64,000 nt of DNA from Brachionus manjavacas (GCA_019054805.1 JAHQIY010000004.1:1178001-1242000), one strand, 5' to 3'. Positions 32,801 to 43,504 are shown, counted from the first letter of the stretch. Numbers and translations are program-made. The notes: generated by a model from the letters alone, not told the origin.

Positions 32801-33866
32801 TAATGCTAGAGAATTTTTGACACATTTATTCCTGTCTTTTTTTGTAAACAGATAATTAAAAATGAGCATGATATTAGGGATGTCGCCAATGACCACATAA
32901 TCTGCGATCAAATGACCACACCACGAGGTTTTTCAGTTTTTTTTTGCATAAATAAAATCTTAAAAGTAGTTCTTACTGGTTTCTCTTGAAATCTGAGAGC
33001 CAAATCAAGTCGTGCCAATTGTTCGTATTTTTCCTCCTTTTCCTTGCCTGTCTTGTTCAGCACAATTTCCAATTCATCTCTTCCGCGGACATTATTCAAC
33101 AATTTGACTGAATAGGTGCTCAACGAATGTCTCAATTGAAGATATTCGTGTTTGAAATACTTTTCTTTTTCGGCCAGAATGCCGAGCTCGCGTCCCAACT
33201 CAAAGGCCGTAAGTATGGGATCAATACTGGCCAGTGAAATGTATGATTCACTTGCTAGGCCTTTATAGGCATTAAGTCTCGATTGGGCATGACGCAATGA
33301 ATCAAATTTAAATTTGTTCAAGCACTCGATGCATTTGCAGTTGAAGTCATGTGGCTTTGAAATTCTGTCTCCATTTAGCAGAAGCATTTGAACAATTTCG
33401 GTCCTGTTGAATTGAGAGGCAAGCATTATTGGAGTAATGTCTGGCGAGAACTGGGCATCGTCTGAACTTGGTGTTTGCCAAAATGAATCCGTGTCTCCAT
33501 TGAGTATTTTCTTTTCATTTAAAATTTTGTACTTTGGATGCTTCATGATGGCTTCAGCTATGTTTGTGAAGCCCATAAAGATCGCCAGCAAAAGACCATC
33601 GCGAATTTTTTGGCTGTCTGATTTGGCAAGAAGTGCTTGCACAACCTTTTTTTAATAAATAAATTAATAAATTTTTTTTGTTGCCTATTTTTTCTCAATC
33701 ACTTCTAGATGTTCGTTTTCGACAGCAAGTCTCAACGCTGTCCGACCAAGGTTATCAGTGACTTCGATGTTAAAGTCCTTGATGTTTTGTATGATGAAAT
33801 TAACTGTGTTTAAATCACCGCTTTCACATGCTTCGATAAATTTTTCATTTATGTCTGGCTTCAGAT
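23184..33866 (-). CDS. TRPC-family cation channel A, six exons, about 1020 residues
   Basis: Exons (transcript order): 33866-33703, 33645-32977, 29368-28669, 28613-28280, 24440-23870, 23813-23184. All junctions are GT-AG and phases add up, with no stop. Order of domains: ankyrin repeats (ACESGDLNTVNF, LGRTALRLAVENEHLE); TRP_2 region SYISLASIDPILTAFELGRE; membrane helices from MNPIFIICFILIHCILLPVN on; the TRPC hallmark [14 protein letters not shown]5/pore RALRTLFFAIYLIGD; S6 [23 protein letters not shown] box EWKFARSMLYMTYIKEG with proline run LPAPFNLIPPP; then [12 protein letters not shown] and a coiled-coil tail. TRPC channels are plasma-membrane, PLC-linked cation channels; closest known relatives are insect TRP-gamma and vertebrate TRPC4/5 type. 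The start codon exon, upstream of 33.87 kb, was not found. A paralogue lies at 54.3-60.3 kb on the same strand. Confidence 0.93.
23870..24440 (-). CDS. TRPC A exon 5: pore, S6, TRP box
   Basis: Acceptor TTTAAG; phase 2 completes TCG. Encodes LTRALRTLFFAIYLIGDSKV, S6, the TRP box WKFARSML and the proline-rich segment, then a Lys-rich linker ending KLTYG. Donor GGT|GTAAAT; the following intron is 56 nt. Confidence 0.93.
25300..27285 (+). mobile_element. CR1-group LINE, internally deleted and 3'-truncated, in TRPC A intron 4
   Basis: Antisense to the host gene. 25439-25675 encodes the start of ORF1 (KKQSEQMQPLKASVNREINE; SGVGVGEEKND), 25680-25930 its continuation (NPDNTPTERAQEE-like in a shifted frame). 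26170-26600 is endonuclease (VILITETWFNALSNRKLENY). 26720-27270 is the N-terminal part of RT (GNQRTISLTSIPCKL; FVPEQHGLVLRKSVVTNLLQ). It ends before the catalytic ADD box and has no 3' tail. Many frame changes. Same family as 36187-39641 and the fragment at 62601-62862. Confidence 0.85.
27286..28279. other. AT-rich intron sequence of TRPC A
   Basis: Remainder of the 3.8-kb intron between the S5 and pore exons. No motif or ORF recognised. Confidence 0.6.
28280..28613 (-). CDS. TRPC A exon 4: S4-S5 region
   Basis: Encodes [60 protein letters not shown] and the S5 helix, ending AELGFGS. Donor TC|GTAAGT, phase 2. Confidence 0.93.
28669..29368 (-). CDS. TRPC A exon 3: S1-S4 region
   Basis: Acceptor AAAAG then [20 protein letters not shown]. 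Three to four hydrophobic helices, [20 protein letters not shown], and YWLNSG at the donor. The 55-nt intron after it (WLNSG|DRFYW) is absent from paralogue B. Confidence 0.93.
29474..29837. mobile_element. hAT-like MITE, 364 bp
   Basis: The left end TAGTGTTGGATACGG and the right end inverse (CCCAACACTA) form a short TIR of the TAGTGTTG type used by hAT elements. The arms are rich in CGG/CCG (ACCGGTCC, GGCCGGTCAG, TTGGCCGGTTAAATG), which stands out in this AT-rich intron. A clean 8-bp duplication is not visible. It lies in the large intron between TRPC A exons 2 and 3. Confidence 0.65.
29838..30289. other. Intron sequence, nothing firm
   Basis: Short direct repeats of ATACCCAT, and a GC-richer patch around 29990-30020. 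No gene. Confidence 0.5.
30290..31478. repeat. Composite MITE family B, large copy in TRPC A intron
   Basis: It carries the GTTTTCCATTTTTTATC module at 30370. An inverted pair of the GAAC module follows (30466-30560 and 30975-31080, ends TAGTC.GTTAGGTGAAC / GTTCACCTAACCGACTAG). Two hairpin motifs lie at 30815 and 31215 (GAGCATTTGCTC then AAATAAATAAATGAAT), and the terminal module GAAACATCGCACTTTTTAAAT runs to 31478. It abuts the fold-back element at 31479. Confidence 0.6.
31479..32078. mobile_element. 600-bp fold-back element, CAGTGCTGCTACGATACC ends
   Basis: Ends TACAGTGCTGCTACGATACC and the inverse GGTATCGTAGCAGCACTGTA are perfect, with TA at both edges. Pairing continues, with decay, through almost the whole arms (for instance TTTACCATATTTACC, GATTTTCATGAAAAAAATTT), so the unit can fold into one long hairpin. 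The terminal CAGT.CTGCTACGAT is shared with the Tc1/mariner elements at 43103-44442 and 52053, which suggests mobilisation by that transposase. Confidence 0.85.
32079..32363. other. AT-rich intron spacer
   Basis: Nothing recognised between the fold-back element and the LINE tail. Confidence 0.5.
32365..32726 (-). mobile_element. 5'-truncated LINE: ORF2 C-terminus, 3' UTR hairpin and (ACT)n tail
   Basis: The minus frame 32726-32490 encodes RGNSRARLRRELVKNCNQRH, FFCNRIVNDWNDLNDSI, ending FKSKLDKKAT. The 3' UTR holds a perfect 16-bp hairpin (32397-32412 with 32436-32451, arms TCGCGTTTTGCATCAC) and ends in TACTACTACTACT at 32381-32365. Same 3' architecture as other LINE tails here, with a different trinucleotide. 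Confidence 0.85.
32977..33645 (-). CDS. TRPC A exon 2: ankyrin repeats and TRP_2 domain
   Basis: Acceptor AAAAAG then VVQALLAKSDSQKIRDGLLL, FMGFTNIAEAIMKHP, PDITPIMLASQFNRTEIVQM, FDSLRHAQSRLNAYKGLASE, SRDELE-type NVRGRDELEIVL, ending LDLALRFQEKP at donor CCA|GTAAGA. Joins exon 3 as ...[15 protein letters not shown], matching the usual TRPC sequence here. Confidence 0.93.
33703..33866 (-). CDS. TRPC A exon 1 (first one visible): ankyrin repeat
   Basis: Encodes PDINEKFIEACESGDLNTVN and NIEVTDNLGRTALRLAVENE HLE. Donor GAA|GTGATT is weak but keeps the ankyrin frame across a 57-nt intron. The 5' boundary is uncertain; a stop lies 13 codons upstream and no in-frame ATG precedes, so a small 5' exon is missing. 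Confidence 0.85.
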
Positions 33867-36186
33867 ATAAAGTTAAATAGATACATGTTTATTATTAGGA
33901 ATTGTTTACCAAAATACTGCTCTGGTTATCTCCAGATTTTCTGGAAAATGGATTTTTTATTTGTTTTTTGCTTAACATTTTTTAGAGATTTAAAAAAATC
34001 AATTTTTTTTTGTTGCTTAAATTGATAAATATGTTGTTTAGAAATTTCTCAAAGGATTATTTTTCATAAACCATTTTAAATTTTTTAAATTTTGATATTC
34101 AAATGACAAGACCAATAATCGTTTTAAATAAAAAAACATTAGTCAGATGATATTTTGTCGGAATTATTATTTATTATATATCTAGAAAAAATAAATATTT
34201 AGATATCTTATTAGAAAAACAATAATTTTTTACGATTCTTTAATTTATTAAATAAAGATCAAAGTATTGTTCAGATTCAAAAATTTAAAACAAAGTAAAT
34301 AAATAAATTCTTCACAAACAATCTTTTAAAAGTTAAAAAGTAAAAATGATCTACTAAAATTTCATTAAAATTTTCAGAAAAAAAAGAATGAATAAAAATC
34401 AAGTCTAGAAGTTTTAGATGATCAAAAATTCAAAATAAAATGTAATCAATTTGAATAATTACAGTTTTAGTTTTTATTATTTTTAAAGTTTTAAAAGTTA
34501 TTTTTTTTCAATTTTTTAAATATTAAATTTTTAAACTTTATCAAACATGATTTGTTTAATCTTTAATTGGGAAGAAAATTACATGAATTTTTTATCTAAA
34601 GTAAAATAAAATCTAAATCAATATTTTTTAAATTTAGCAATACAAAATTTAATTTTGTTTGGCTGTATTATATTTTAATTAACATTGAAATAACATTTGA
34701 AGCCATAATTTGGATGCTTTTATATTGATTTTAAATTTGTCTTTAAAATTTTCAAAAAAATATTTAAAAAAATAAATTAAAGATAAATTGGAAAAAATAA
34801 GGTTTTTTTTTTTAATTGATTAAAATAATAAAAAAAACAAAAATTGCCAAAAAATGGCCGAATTTCAGCTGTTTTTCGCAAATTTTCACAAAAAAATAGA
34901 TTTTTGAAATTTATGACCAATTTCTTAACCAAAAGTAAAATTACGAAATTTTACGTAAAATTTCGATTGAGTAAAAATACGTTAAATAACGTAAATTTAA
35001 GTAAAATCCACGTGTCAAAGCATTACTTATATTAAAAAAAAATAATCAAAAATAAACAGATACATGATACGCTATTTTATTTGATATAAATCCTGGATTT
35101 AACTCTTAACATTTAAAATAATGGCAATACATCTTTTTCTTTAATCGTTAAATTTAAAATTTGAAACGTGTAGGCTTATTCTGGAATCTTCAAATCTTTA
35201 ATGAATTAGAACTTGCCACTCTTGAGTCCGTGCAATTATAGACTAAGATGATCCTTGTATTATTCTAAGAGATGGTGTCCATTGCTACAAACGTATAAAA
35301 TTTTATAAAAATTATTCAGAGTATATAAATAGAAGCCAAGGTTTTTGCTTTGAATTAAGCATCAAAAAATTGCAATTTCAATGGTTGTCCCTAAAACGCG
35401 GAATTAGGTATATTTTTAAGGAATTCCACACTGAATCTTTAGTGTTTTATTCCGCAATATGACCTACTAAAACGCGTAATTCTGCATTTTAGTATTTAAA
35501 TTTTATTTTTAATACTAAAATTATACTACATTTTAATTAAATAATAAATTTAATTTTTTTTTGATTTAAATTTTATTTTGCGGAATTTAATTGCGGAAAA
35601 TGCAGAATAAAAAGAAATTTATTTCAAAGTATACTTTATTTATTTATTTCAAAGTATACTTTATTGTTTTAATAAATTTAATTTAATTATAATCGTCATG
35701 AATGATGAAAAAGGTTTATTATTTGTAAACTTTCAATCTTTGTCATATTTAGATCACGACCAAGTCTGAGTTTTACCTTTTCTGTGATAAACGCCAAATT
35801 TCGCACATTTTAAATAGTACCAATATTTGCAGTCGTCACATTTAATAGAATTATCAAAACACAATCCTCAACAGATATCCACTAGGATAGAATAGGGACA
35901 ATTATTATTTATATTATATTAATCCTCTGGGCATTTACAATAATCAATTTTTAATTCGATTAATGTTTTAATTTTTTTTCGATAAAGTCTTGTTGAAGTA
36001 CAACATTAGTTCTTAGAAACTGAATTCATTAAGAAACAAGTCACTAAGTTGACTCTGATCAGTTTGAACCATGTTTGCCTTAACTATACTTTTCTATCTA
36101 AAATGTCACTAAAAGCGGTAAAATATTCATTAAACAGCATTTCCTCTAAATATTCACGATGATTATGTAACGTTGCTAAGTAATTT
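33867..36186. other. AT-rich region upstream of TRPC A, no gene recognised
   Basis: Should contain the TRPC A first exon and promoter, but I cannot place them. 34840-35010 carries ACGTAAA-type strings (TTACGTAAAATTTCG) like the arms of the Tc1/mariner element at 43.1 kb. 35380-35620 has GCGGAAT/ATTCCGC and TTCTGCATTTT/AAAATGCAGAA inverted strings, possibly a decayed MITE. 35617-35665 is a short tandem duplication (TTTATTTCAAAGTATAC). Confidence 0.5.
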
Positions 36187-36223
36187 TTAATTCTTATTTG
36201 ATTGACTAGGATCGTGGAGCAGC

Positions 36224-36772
36224 ATGGTTAACGGCAACAAACCGAACGACCAGACGCAAGCCCTACTGGCCAGTGTCAGCAAAGAACTTTCTGAAAAGTT
36301 CAGGATCGAGAACAATGTAATTATATCAGGAGCCGGCATCGGAACCGAAGAAGAAGACAAGAAGAAGGTGAAGGAGATTTTGGAAAATCTGAATATAGAT
36401 AGGAGCAAGCTCAAGAGCCACAGACGCATCAAAAACACCAGGAGGGACGATACCGGGGAGGACACTAGAAAGGCACTGGACATGATCGTGGTGGAGTTTA
36501 AGGACGAAGACACGAAACAGCAAACGCTACGTAACGCCAGGAACCTTCGCGATACGGATAACTTCTACATCAACCCGGACAGAACACCTAGCGAGAGAGC
36601 GCTGGATCGGCAGCTTAGAATTGAAGGGAATCGGCAAAATGCAGAGCTGAGTGAAGGAGATGCTGGAGGGAGGCACCGCTACGGTGTCCAATCTGCAGGT
36701 CATCATAAAGCTGACAAGAAATTTTATTGGGGCATACGGTCGAACGAGCTTCGGGAGATCTATTTCAATTAA
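36224..36772 (+). CDS. LINE ORF1 (RRM-like nucleic-acid chaperone type)
   Basis: 182 codons, intact, start MVNGNKPNDQTQALLASVSK. A central segment NVIISGAGIG ... KEILENLNIDRSKLKSHRRI ... ALDMIVVEFKDEDTKQQTLR resembles the non-canonical RRM of LINE ORF1 proteins, followed by YINPDRTPSERALDRQLRIE, the basic helix usual after it. It would bind LINE RNA in the RNP. No zinc knuckle seen. The last 40 residues (GGRHRYGVQSAGHHKADKKF) are probably frameshifted relative to the ancestral ORF, because another frame continues VIIKLTRNFIGAYGRTSFGR. Confidence 0.7.
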   Translation: MVNGNKPNDQTQALLASVSKELSEKFRIENNVIISGAGIGTEEEDKKKVKEILENLNIDRSKLKSHRRIKNTRRDDTGEDTRKALDMIVVEFKDEDTKQQTLRNARNLRDTDNFYINPDRTPSERALDRQLRIEGNRQNAELSEGDAGGRHRYGVQSAGHHKADKKFYWGIRSNELREIYFN

Positions 36773-39425
36773 GCGCACCATATCTCCTAACAGAAATTAC
36801 ACTCCCGGCAATCCAACCAATTTGTTAAAACTTTTTTATACTAATGCTACATCTCTTGTTAATAAATGGGGCGACTTCAATTCTCTAATTACATTCCAAA
36901 ACCACCCTCACGTAATCCTCATTACTGAGACATGGTTCAATGCCCTCAGCAACTGCAAACTAGACAACTACAAGCTCTTCTGCAAGAATAGGGAGGTGGT
37001 CCGTGGTAGAGGTGTCGCGATCTTTGTGCGAGGCGATGTAGAAAGCTTCGAGGTCAGTGATTCGGTCCTGAGTAACACCAGGTGCGAGCAGGTATGGTGC
37101 AACGTCAAGATCAACGACGAAACGATCCTCGTTGGGTGTGTCTACAGGCCTCCGTATGCTGACATTGAGATTAACTTCGAACTCATCAAGTCTATCGGCA
37201 GTGCATGTCATCTTTGCGACTCAGCGTCTTTCAAAAGTCTTCTAGTGGCCGGGACTTCAACTTCCCTGATATCAGCTGGACCAACGATGGAGGCTTCTGT
37301 GTTAATAAAGGTCGTCCCTCCAGTCTGAAATTTCTGAATGCTTTACGTTAGAACTTCCTCTCCCAGCACATCCTCAACCCAACGGGAGGAAACAACATTC
37401 TGGATCTGGATCCCGCATGGCCATCCCCAACCAAGTGCATCGTGCCCGCAAGCGCGCCAATCCCAAGTGGTTCAACGCCAACATTAAGCAGCTCACCAAA
37501 AAAAAATTTACACTCCACTGCCGGATTAGGTCAGCACCCCAAAACTCCGAGCTCAGGCTACTCTATGCCACGGTGCGCAAACAAGTCAAGACAACAGTGC
37601 GCAACGCCATCTGTAAGTTCGAAGCATCGATTGTCAGGCGCTGTAAGCTCCAGCTAAAGCTTCTTTATAATTATATAAACAGCCAAAAGCAATGCAGAGA
37701 TTCTATCAAAGGCCTCCTCGACCTTGATGGCACCTTCCACATGGATGGTGTCAAGATCGCGAACATTCTCAACGTCCAGTTCGGTAGCGTCTTCATCCCA
37801 CGTCTACCATGCCTAGCCAAGCCTCTCCAGCAAATGGCATGCACCCAGCAGGAAGTGGATATCAAAGTCTTCTCAACAGAGAACGTCCGCAAGTACATAC
37901 TGAATGAATCCCAGGAAATCGCCAGGCATGGACAGCATTCACCCATTCGTAGTCAAGAGCTGCGCGGACGCCTTCTCGGAGGTCCTAAGCGTCATCTTCA
38001 CCAGTTCGTATTCCGGCTTAAAGATTCCGGATGCATGGAGACTCGCCCAGATCAGCCCCATCTTCAAGAAAGGTAGCAGGAGTGAACCTGGTAACTACCG
38101 ACCTATCTCCCTGACGTCAATTCCCTGCAAGTTGATGGAACGTATGGTAAGAGACGTCATGATGGATCACCTCTACAGAAACAACGTCATTTTCCCCGAG
38201 CAGCACGGTTTTGTCCTCAGGAAGTCGGCGGTCACGAACCTTCTGGAAACTGTTGACCGTATTAGTGATGGCATTGACAAGGGATTCCACGTTCTAGTGG
38301 TCTTCCTCGACTTCGCAAAGGCTTTCGATAGGGTGTTCCATGCGTCATTAAGTGCTAAGTTGGTACAAAGCGTGTGGCTTCTGTCCTGGCATCGTCGACT
38401 GGGTCACTGATTTCCTGTCCAGGAGGCAGCACCGGGTTGTGATGGGTCAGCTCACAGCCAATTGGGTCGATGTGTCGAGTGGTTTCCCCCAAGGCAGCGT
38501 CCTCGGTCCGCTTCTGTTCGTCATCTTCACCAACGATTTGCCCGCGGCAGTCAGCCATCTAGTGAAACTATTCGCCGACGACAGCAAACTGATCGCAAAT
38601 CGACCTCGACGCTCTATCCGAGTGGTCGAATACTTGGCAAATGCTCTTGAATGTGAGCAAATGTAAAGCGATTGATTTCAGCTAGTCCGGCAAAATCAAC
38701 CACGCACTGCCTGAACTACATATGGGTGAGGATGATTCAAGAAGTGCGCTCGCCCTCGTCGATACGGAAAAGGATCTGGGAGTCACATTCGCACGTAACT
38801 TGAAATTTTCTAACCACATTAAAAATCAAGTCAACAGAGCCACAGGAATACTCGGCCAGTTGAAGAGTTTTTTCAGGTTCTGGACCTTAGATACGTGCAG
38901 GACCCTCTATTGTGCCTACGTAAGACCCCACCTGGAATACGCCGCTGTTATCTGGCCCCCCCTAACAAGAAAGACGCCAAGATGCTGGAACAGGTGCAGA
39001 GGAGGGCCACCAAAACCTAAGACGGCGATCTTCGTAACGCCAGTTCTTGGTGCCCCGTATCAAGAACTGGCGTTACGAAGATCGCCGTCTTAGTTCTAAC
39101 TTCCCTCCACGAGCGCCGGGTACGTGGAGACCTGATCCAGATGTTTAAGCTTGCCAAAGGCATTAACGTAGTTGAATGGGTGAACCCTCCGGTTCTAGCA
39201 AACTCACTCTCCCTCACCGGACCGGCCAGAGGCATCAGAGGTCATGCGAGAAGACTGTCCGGCCAGGTCTCCATCAAGTGTCTACAAAGAGCCAATACAT
39301 TCACGAACAGAGTGGTTAATGAATGGAACGCCCTGCCTGCCTCTGTCGTCAACGCCACCTCGGTAAACCAGTTCAAGAACCGATACGACGTCTTCAGGTC
39401 TTGTACCCAAACTACCGTTCCATAG
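36651..39425 (+). pseudogene. LINE ORF2: endonuclease and reverse transcriptase, frameshifted
   Basis: APE-type endonuclease: YTNATSLVNKWGDFNSLI, VILITETWFNA, VGCVYRPPY and, one frame over, DFNFPDISW. RT: KSPGMDSIHPFVVKSC, GNYRPISLTSIPCKLMERMV, DFAKAFDRV, then [20 protein letters not shown] and KLFADDSKLI. Thumb: TEKDLGVTFARNLKFSNHIK, YCAYVRPHLEYAAVIWPP; C-terminus NTFTNRVVNEWNALPASVVN. Catalytic Asp residues are present (AFD, ADD). Frame changes near 37250, 37920, 38355, 38650 and 39000 break it. A perfect 33-bp inverted duplication interrupts the thumb/C-terminal junction at 39017-39093. Confidence 0.9.
39017..39093. repeat. Perfect 33-bp inverted duplication with 11-nt loop
   Basis: 39017-39049 is the exact inverse of 39061-39093 (ends CTAAGACGGCGATC... 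and ...GATCGCCGTCTTAG). Only the second arm fits the LINE protein frame (PYQELALRRS, expected LPYQERL.RL), so the first arm is the inserted inverse copy. Confidence 0.9.
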
Positions 39426-39712
39426 GCACCACAAACAATTTTATTATTTATTCGTTCTATTTTTTTATTCTTGCAAAAATTATTTAACTTTTTTTAACCC
39501 TAAAATTTTTATTGTATATTTCTATCAGTGTTTTATCTCATTATGTGCAACGAGCTACCATAGGCGACCTCTCATGTAAGACGCCTCCGCAAGCTAGTCT
39601 TGCTGTAGCTTTTTTATTATAATAATAATAATAATAATAATTAGAATAAAACTTTCCTTCGTGCTTTTTCTTTTTTCTATGCAATTTAAAACAAAAATTT
39701 TAAAAAAATTTA

Positions 39713-39999
39713 AATGAATATGGAAAAATCATTGATTAAACTTAAATCGCCTGTTTGGAAATTTGCTCAAAAATTTCAAAAAACACTTATAGAAAACGAA
39801 ATCAATAAATTTAAATGATATTTTGAATGCCATTTCGAAAGATTTGACCATCAAGCAGTTTTTGCTGGGACCAGCGCGATTCGTGATCATTTAAGATCCC
39901 ATGAACTAATTTATGACGATACTAACCGTTATACGGAGAAATCTTCTAGTAATTATTTAGTATCACTAAGTGAAAATACAACTAACTCAGCAAACTAGT
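39713..39999 (+). pseudogene. BED-finger N-terminus of a hAT-type transposase
   Basis: MNMEKSLIKLKSPVWKFAQK ... then YFECHFERFDHQAVFAGTSA and IRDHLRSHELIYDD. The pattern VWK.F, Cys pair, T..I..HL..H is that of a BED zinc finger. A TGA stands where the first zinc Cys is expected (codon before YFEC), so it is inactive. The frame stops after about 94 codons and no catalytic domain follows. Confidence 0.5.
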
Positions 40000-40299
40000 G
40001 TCTTTTTAATTTTCGCGAACATTAATTCACATTTTTCTCAATAGAAAGACTTTTATTTCTGATTCAATAAGTTATTTATTAATTTAAGAATTACTTAATT
40101 GCCTTATAACTTGACAAAAAGGAGCTTAAGTAAATTTGAAATCAAAGAACATTGTAAGAAATCCAGTTATAAAAATAAGGTCTTTTGTTAAAATCTGATA
40201 CACTTAATCATTAAGTGTTTCAGCTTTTAAACAATTGAACATGAATTATCACTAAATATTGGCTCCAAGAATTATTGGATGTATCAACTTCATCTCTTT
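40000..40299. other. AT-rich spacer
   Basis: Nothing recognised. Confidence 0.4.
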
Positions 40300-40880
40300 G
40301 GGCTAAATGAGAAAGGCATTCTTCTAAACTGGCTGATTTTATAATTTTCGTTATTTTTTCTCATTATTTCGGTAATTTACGAATTTTTAGGAAATTTCAA
40401 AATAAATAAAAATTCTAATTCTAATTATTTTCTTCGAATCTTTTAAAAGAAATTGTGAAATTGTGAAGAAGTAATATTTGAAGTCAAGTAACTTCATTTG
40501 TTTTGTTTAATTTCTGTTTGAAAAACTGGATTTTCTAATGATCAATTCTATTTAAAAAAGAAAGTCAAATTTTGGGAAAATAAAACGCAAAAAAAAAGCC
40601 TATAACACTTCACAATCGCTTTGAATATTTCTTGAACGTTTTCTTGACTTTAATTCAAATAATTCAATCATAATTAACGAGATGCTTCAAGGATGAAGAA
40701 AAGATGAAAATGCTTTTTTTCATGATTGGGTCATTTTAAAATTTTTAGAAGAGAAAAAGATGAAAATTTTCTGGTTTTAATCCAAAAACATTATTCATGC
40801 ATAAAAAATGAGATGATTCATTGATGAAACATTCATGAAGTCATAGATTTTAGTTTGACTGGGTTATCAATAAAGGATTT
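40300..40880 (-). repeat. Repeat family R3, longest uninterrupted copy
   Basis: Read on the minus strand it matches 62510-63190 in order (AATTATGATTGAATTATTT, AAAACGTTCA, GAAGTGTTAT, ATTCGTAAATTACCGAAATA, ATCAGCCAG) and its first 210 bases match 60585-60795 (GATGACTTCAT.GATGTTTCAT, CATCTCATTTTTTAT, CTCTTC). On the minus strand the end reads ASLEECLSHLAQRDEVDTSN, so a coding stretch of an unknown element may be attached. Confidence 0.7.
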
Positions 40881-41039
40881 CTTCTATTTTCTTATTTACA
40901 AAATTTTCATTTCTAAGGATTAACTTGTTATTTATGTCCAAAATATAAGTTTCCAAGTGTCCACTACATTTCCAAAGTTTACTTGATAAATGTTTCTTAA
41001 AAACGATCACAGAAATCCGAAAAGAATTAGAAAATATGG

Positions 41040-41240
41040 AAAGTTGAGGTATTTTAACTGATCACTTGAGATCTCTTCAAGATTTTGTCTACAATGATGA
41101 AGATGAAGTTAATTCAAGTGAAGAAGTGTTTATTATTGAAATAGTAACATCAATAATAACAGTGAAAATCTCTGCCGAGAATTGGCATGTTGAAGTTTAT
41201 GATCAAAACTTTATATCAAATTGCTCATTTTATATTTAAT
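41040..41240 (+). pseudogene. Open fragment resembling the BED-finger piece at 39.9 kb
   Basis: LTDHLRSLQDFVYNDEDEVN followed by SSEEVFIIEIVTSIITV and a stop. DHLRS plus an acidic linker parallels IRDHLRSHELIYDDTNRYTE at 39.9 kb; probably a second decayed copy of the same hAT-type protein. Confidence 0.35.
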
Positions 41241-43102
41241 AATAAATTTCTTGAAGATTTAGATAGAATTTTATAAAATTCTTGATGTAACATTGATTAA
41301 CATAGTTTGTTAAATTAAAATTTCAACAAAAAAAAATTTTAAATTAATAGTTTGTTCAAAATTAACTAAAATGATCGATTATTTTTGATTTTTTTAGTAA
41401 AGTTAATAATGCAAATAAATAAATTTTTTTCTTAACATAAAATATTATTTGTTTTTTTAATTTTATTATCTTTGCGAATTTAAGTTTTTTGTCTTTCGGA
41501 TTTTGTACTCTTTTTAATTCTAAAAATCGATTATTAATCCATTTATTTTATGATCAACTCAAAATTATTTTTTGAGACCGTAGCATAATATGTTAAATCA
41601 TTACCAAAAAAAAAATCATTTCGTTAATTTAAGAAATTATTATGCTTACTTTTTTGCATTTGATCATAAACTTCAACATGCCCCAAGAATTCAGTATCAA
41701 TATCAAGTATTAACGATGCCTCTTGTTTCAGAAATTCACTTGATACAGCTTTTAAATAATAATAATAAGCTAAAATAAATTAAATAATAATAACAACTTT
41801 ATTAATAAAAGGCCACTTCTAGCCTGAACAAATAATATAGAAAAGAAAAAATACTACAAAAAAATAATTCTAACAATAGTAAAGATGATCACCTTTTTTG
41901 TCTAGTTATACACAGTGTTAAAAACTAGCGACTTACTGAGCGCATGAGATCATTGTATTGCACTTTGAAATTATAGACATTTAAGTTGGCTTTAGTCAGT
42001 GTTGTAGTTATAATGAAAAATTAGATTTTTTTTAACGATCTATAAAAAAACTAAAATTTGTATATTTAGTTATTTTTCAACGTTGGTTACCAGACTTGTA
42101 TAAAAGTCAGGAAAAAAAAGTGTGAACAAGTCCAAAACAAATAAAAATGTGACTTAGACTTTTTTTTAATTTTTGACCGAAAATGAATGTCTCACTACAT
42201 ATATTATCAAAACCTGCGCTTTTAAACTTATTAAAGTTTTGTTTCACACATAGAATGGTTGAAAAATGATCCAAATTTCTCATTTTTAAAACCTCAAATC
42301 TTAATATTGACTTAATTTGAAAAATGTCAATTTTTATTATTAAGCAAAATTTTTATTTACTAAAAAAATTCAAATTATTTTTAAAAAAAAAGGTGAGCTC
42401 TCATGATTCAAAAACAAAAAAAATAGCAATACAGAATAAAAAAATAGATCATATTAAAAATACTTTATTTTATAAAAAACTGCTTTATAAAACATTACTT
42501 GACTTTTTTAAAAGTCAAAATTGAGATATTATACTTTTATATAATATTTAGAAAAAACAAAATTAGTATAAATTAGAATTATTTTCTCTGATTTTTTTAC
42601 CATTTGCAAAATAACTCCAAAAATGACTGGACCAAATCAAAAGAAGTTTTTCTTTATTGTATTTTTAGTTCTAAAATTTGAAGCCAATGCATCTTTTATA
42701 TCAGTAGATTTTTCAAGGAAACTAAATGCTAGTTACATCAAGTAAATAAAAAAATATTTTTCATTATCTTACAGTGCTATGTCAGATGCTTTCTGTTTTT
42801 CTAAAAAATTTGGACTTTGGTGCTATATTAATTTTTAATGAAATTGAATTTAAAAATTTTAATGAAAACAACTGATTCTGAAACTTCATTTATATATAAT
42901 AGGTTGAAATTGTTATCGACAAGTTAATTTCGACAGCAAAAAATTCGACATAAAAAATTAAAAATTAATTTTTAAATTTTTTATTTATTGAAAAATTTAC
43001 TAAAGCTAAAAAATAAAATCTTAAAGATTTTCTCCACACACAGTCCGCTAAAGCTCTAACTTTTTTATTTCTATTTTCATTATTACTTACCCTACTCACT
43101 TT
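41241..43102. other. AT-rich region with a minus-strand LINE tail
   Basis: 41785-41835 reads on the minus strand as AGGCTAGAAGTGGCCTTTTA followed by AATAAAGTTGTTATTATTAT, a LINE-type 3' end. The rest, including a 66-codon Lys-rich frame at 42324-42524, shows no family. Confidence 0.45.
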
Positions 43103-43504
43103 TACAGTACTGCTACGATAAACTGTTTTTACGAAATTTTACGTGATTTTACGTAAATTTACGTGAAATTTTAGTAAATATAAAAATGGCGATTTTTAAG
43201 AATTTTTCTTTTTTTCTAGAAAATTAAAATGAAAAGTGAAAAAAAAAATTACGAAATAATTATTTTATTATATTAGATGGGAAAAATGGTAAATTTTAGT
43301 AATTTGTTGTAAAAAAACGAGAAAAAATTTAAAAAAAAAAAAACAAAACTACAATCCAATTACTAATGATCCGACCAGTCACCGTTTTTCTACATGACCA
43401 TTTTAATTACCTTAGAATCAATAACTTTTAGTGGAATTTAAAATGAATATCTTTTTATTAAATAATACCTTTTTTAAGTGATCAATATATCTTTTACATT
43501 AAAA

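Larger units (their letters stand above)
36187..39641 (+). mobile_element. Near full-length CR1-group LINE
   Basis: ORF1, endonuclease, RT, C-terminal domain, 3' UTR (39426-39612, ending CTTGCTGTAGC) and (TAA)n tail at 39615-39641 are all in order, and G+C is far above the surroundings. ORF2 is cut by about five frame changes, and the end of the endonuclease (the S-D-H box) is deleted near 37400, so it is dead but fairly young. Related copies: 25300-27285, 62601-62862, and the 3' ends at 187, 22640, 32365 and 45150. Confidence 0.92.

Noticed and set aside
37671-37946. Antisense frames within the GC-rich LINE
   Set aside because: They are shadows of the RT frame; long antisense frames are expected in GC-richer coding sequence.
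41870-42020. CAGTGTT strings as hAT TIRs
   Set aside because: Both occurrences are in the same orientation and no inverse partner is found.
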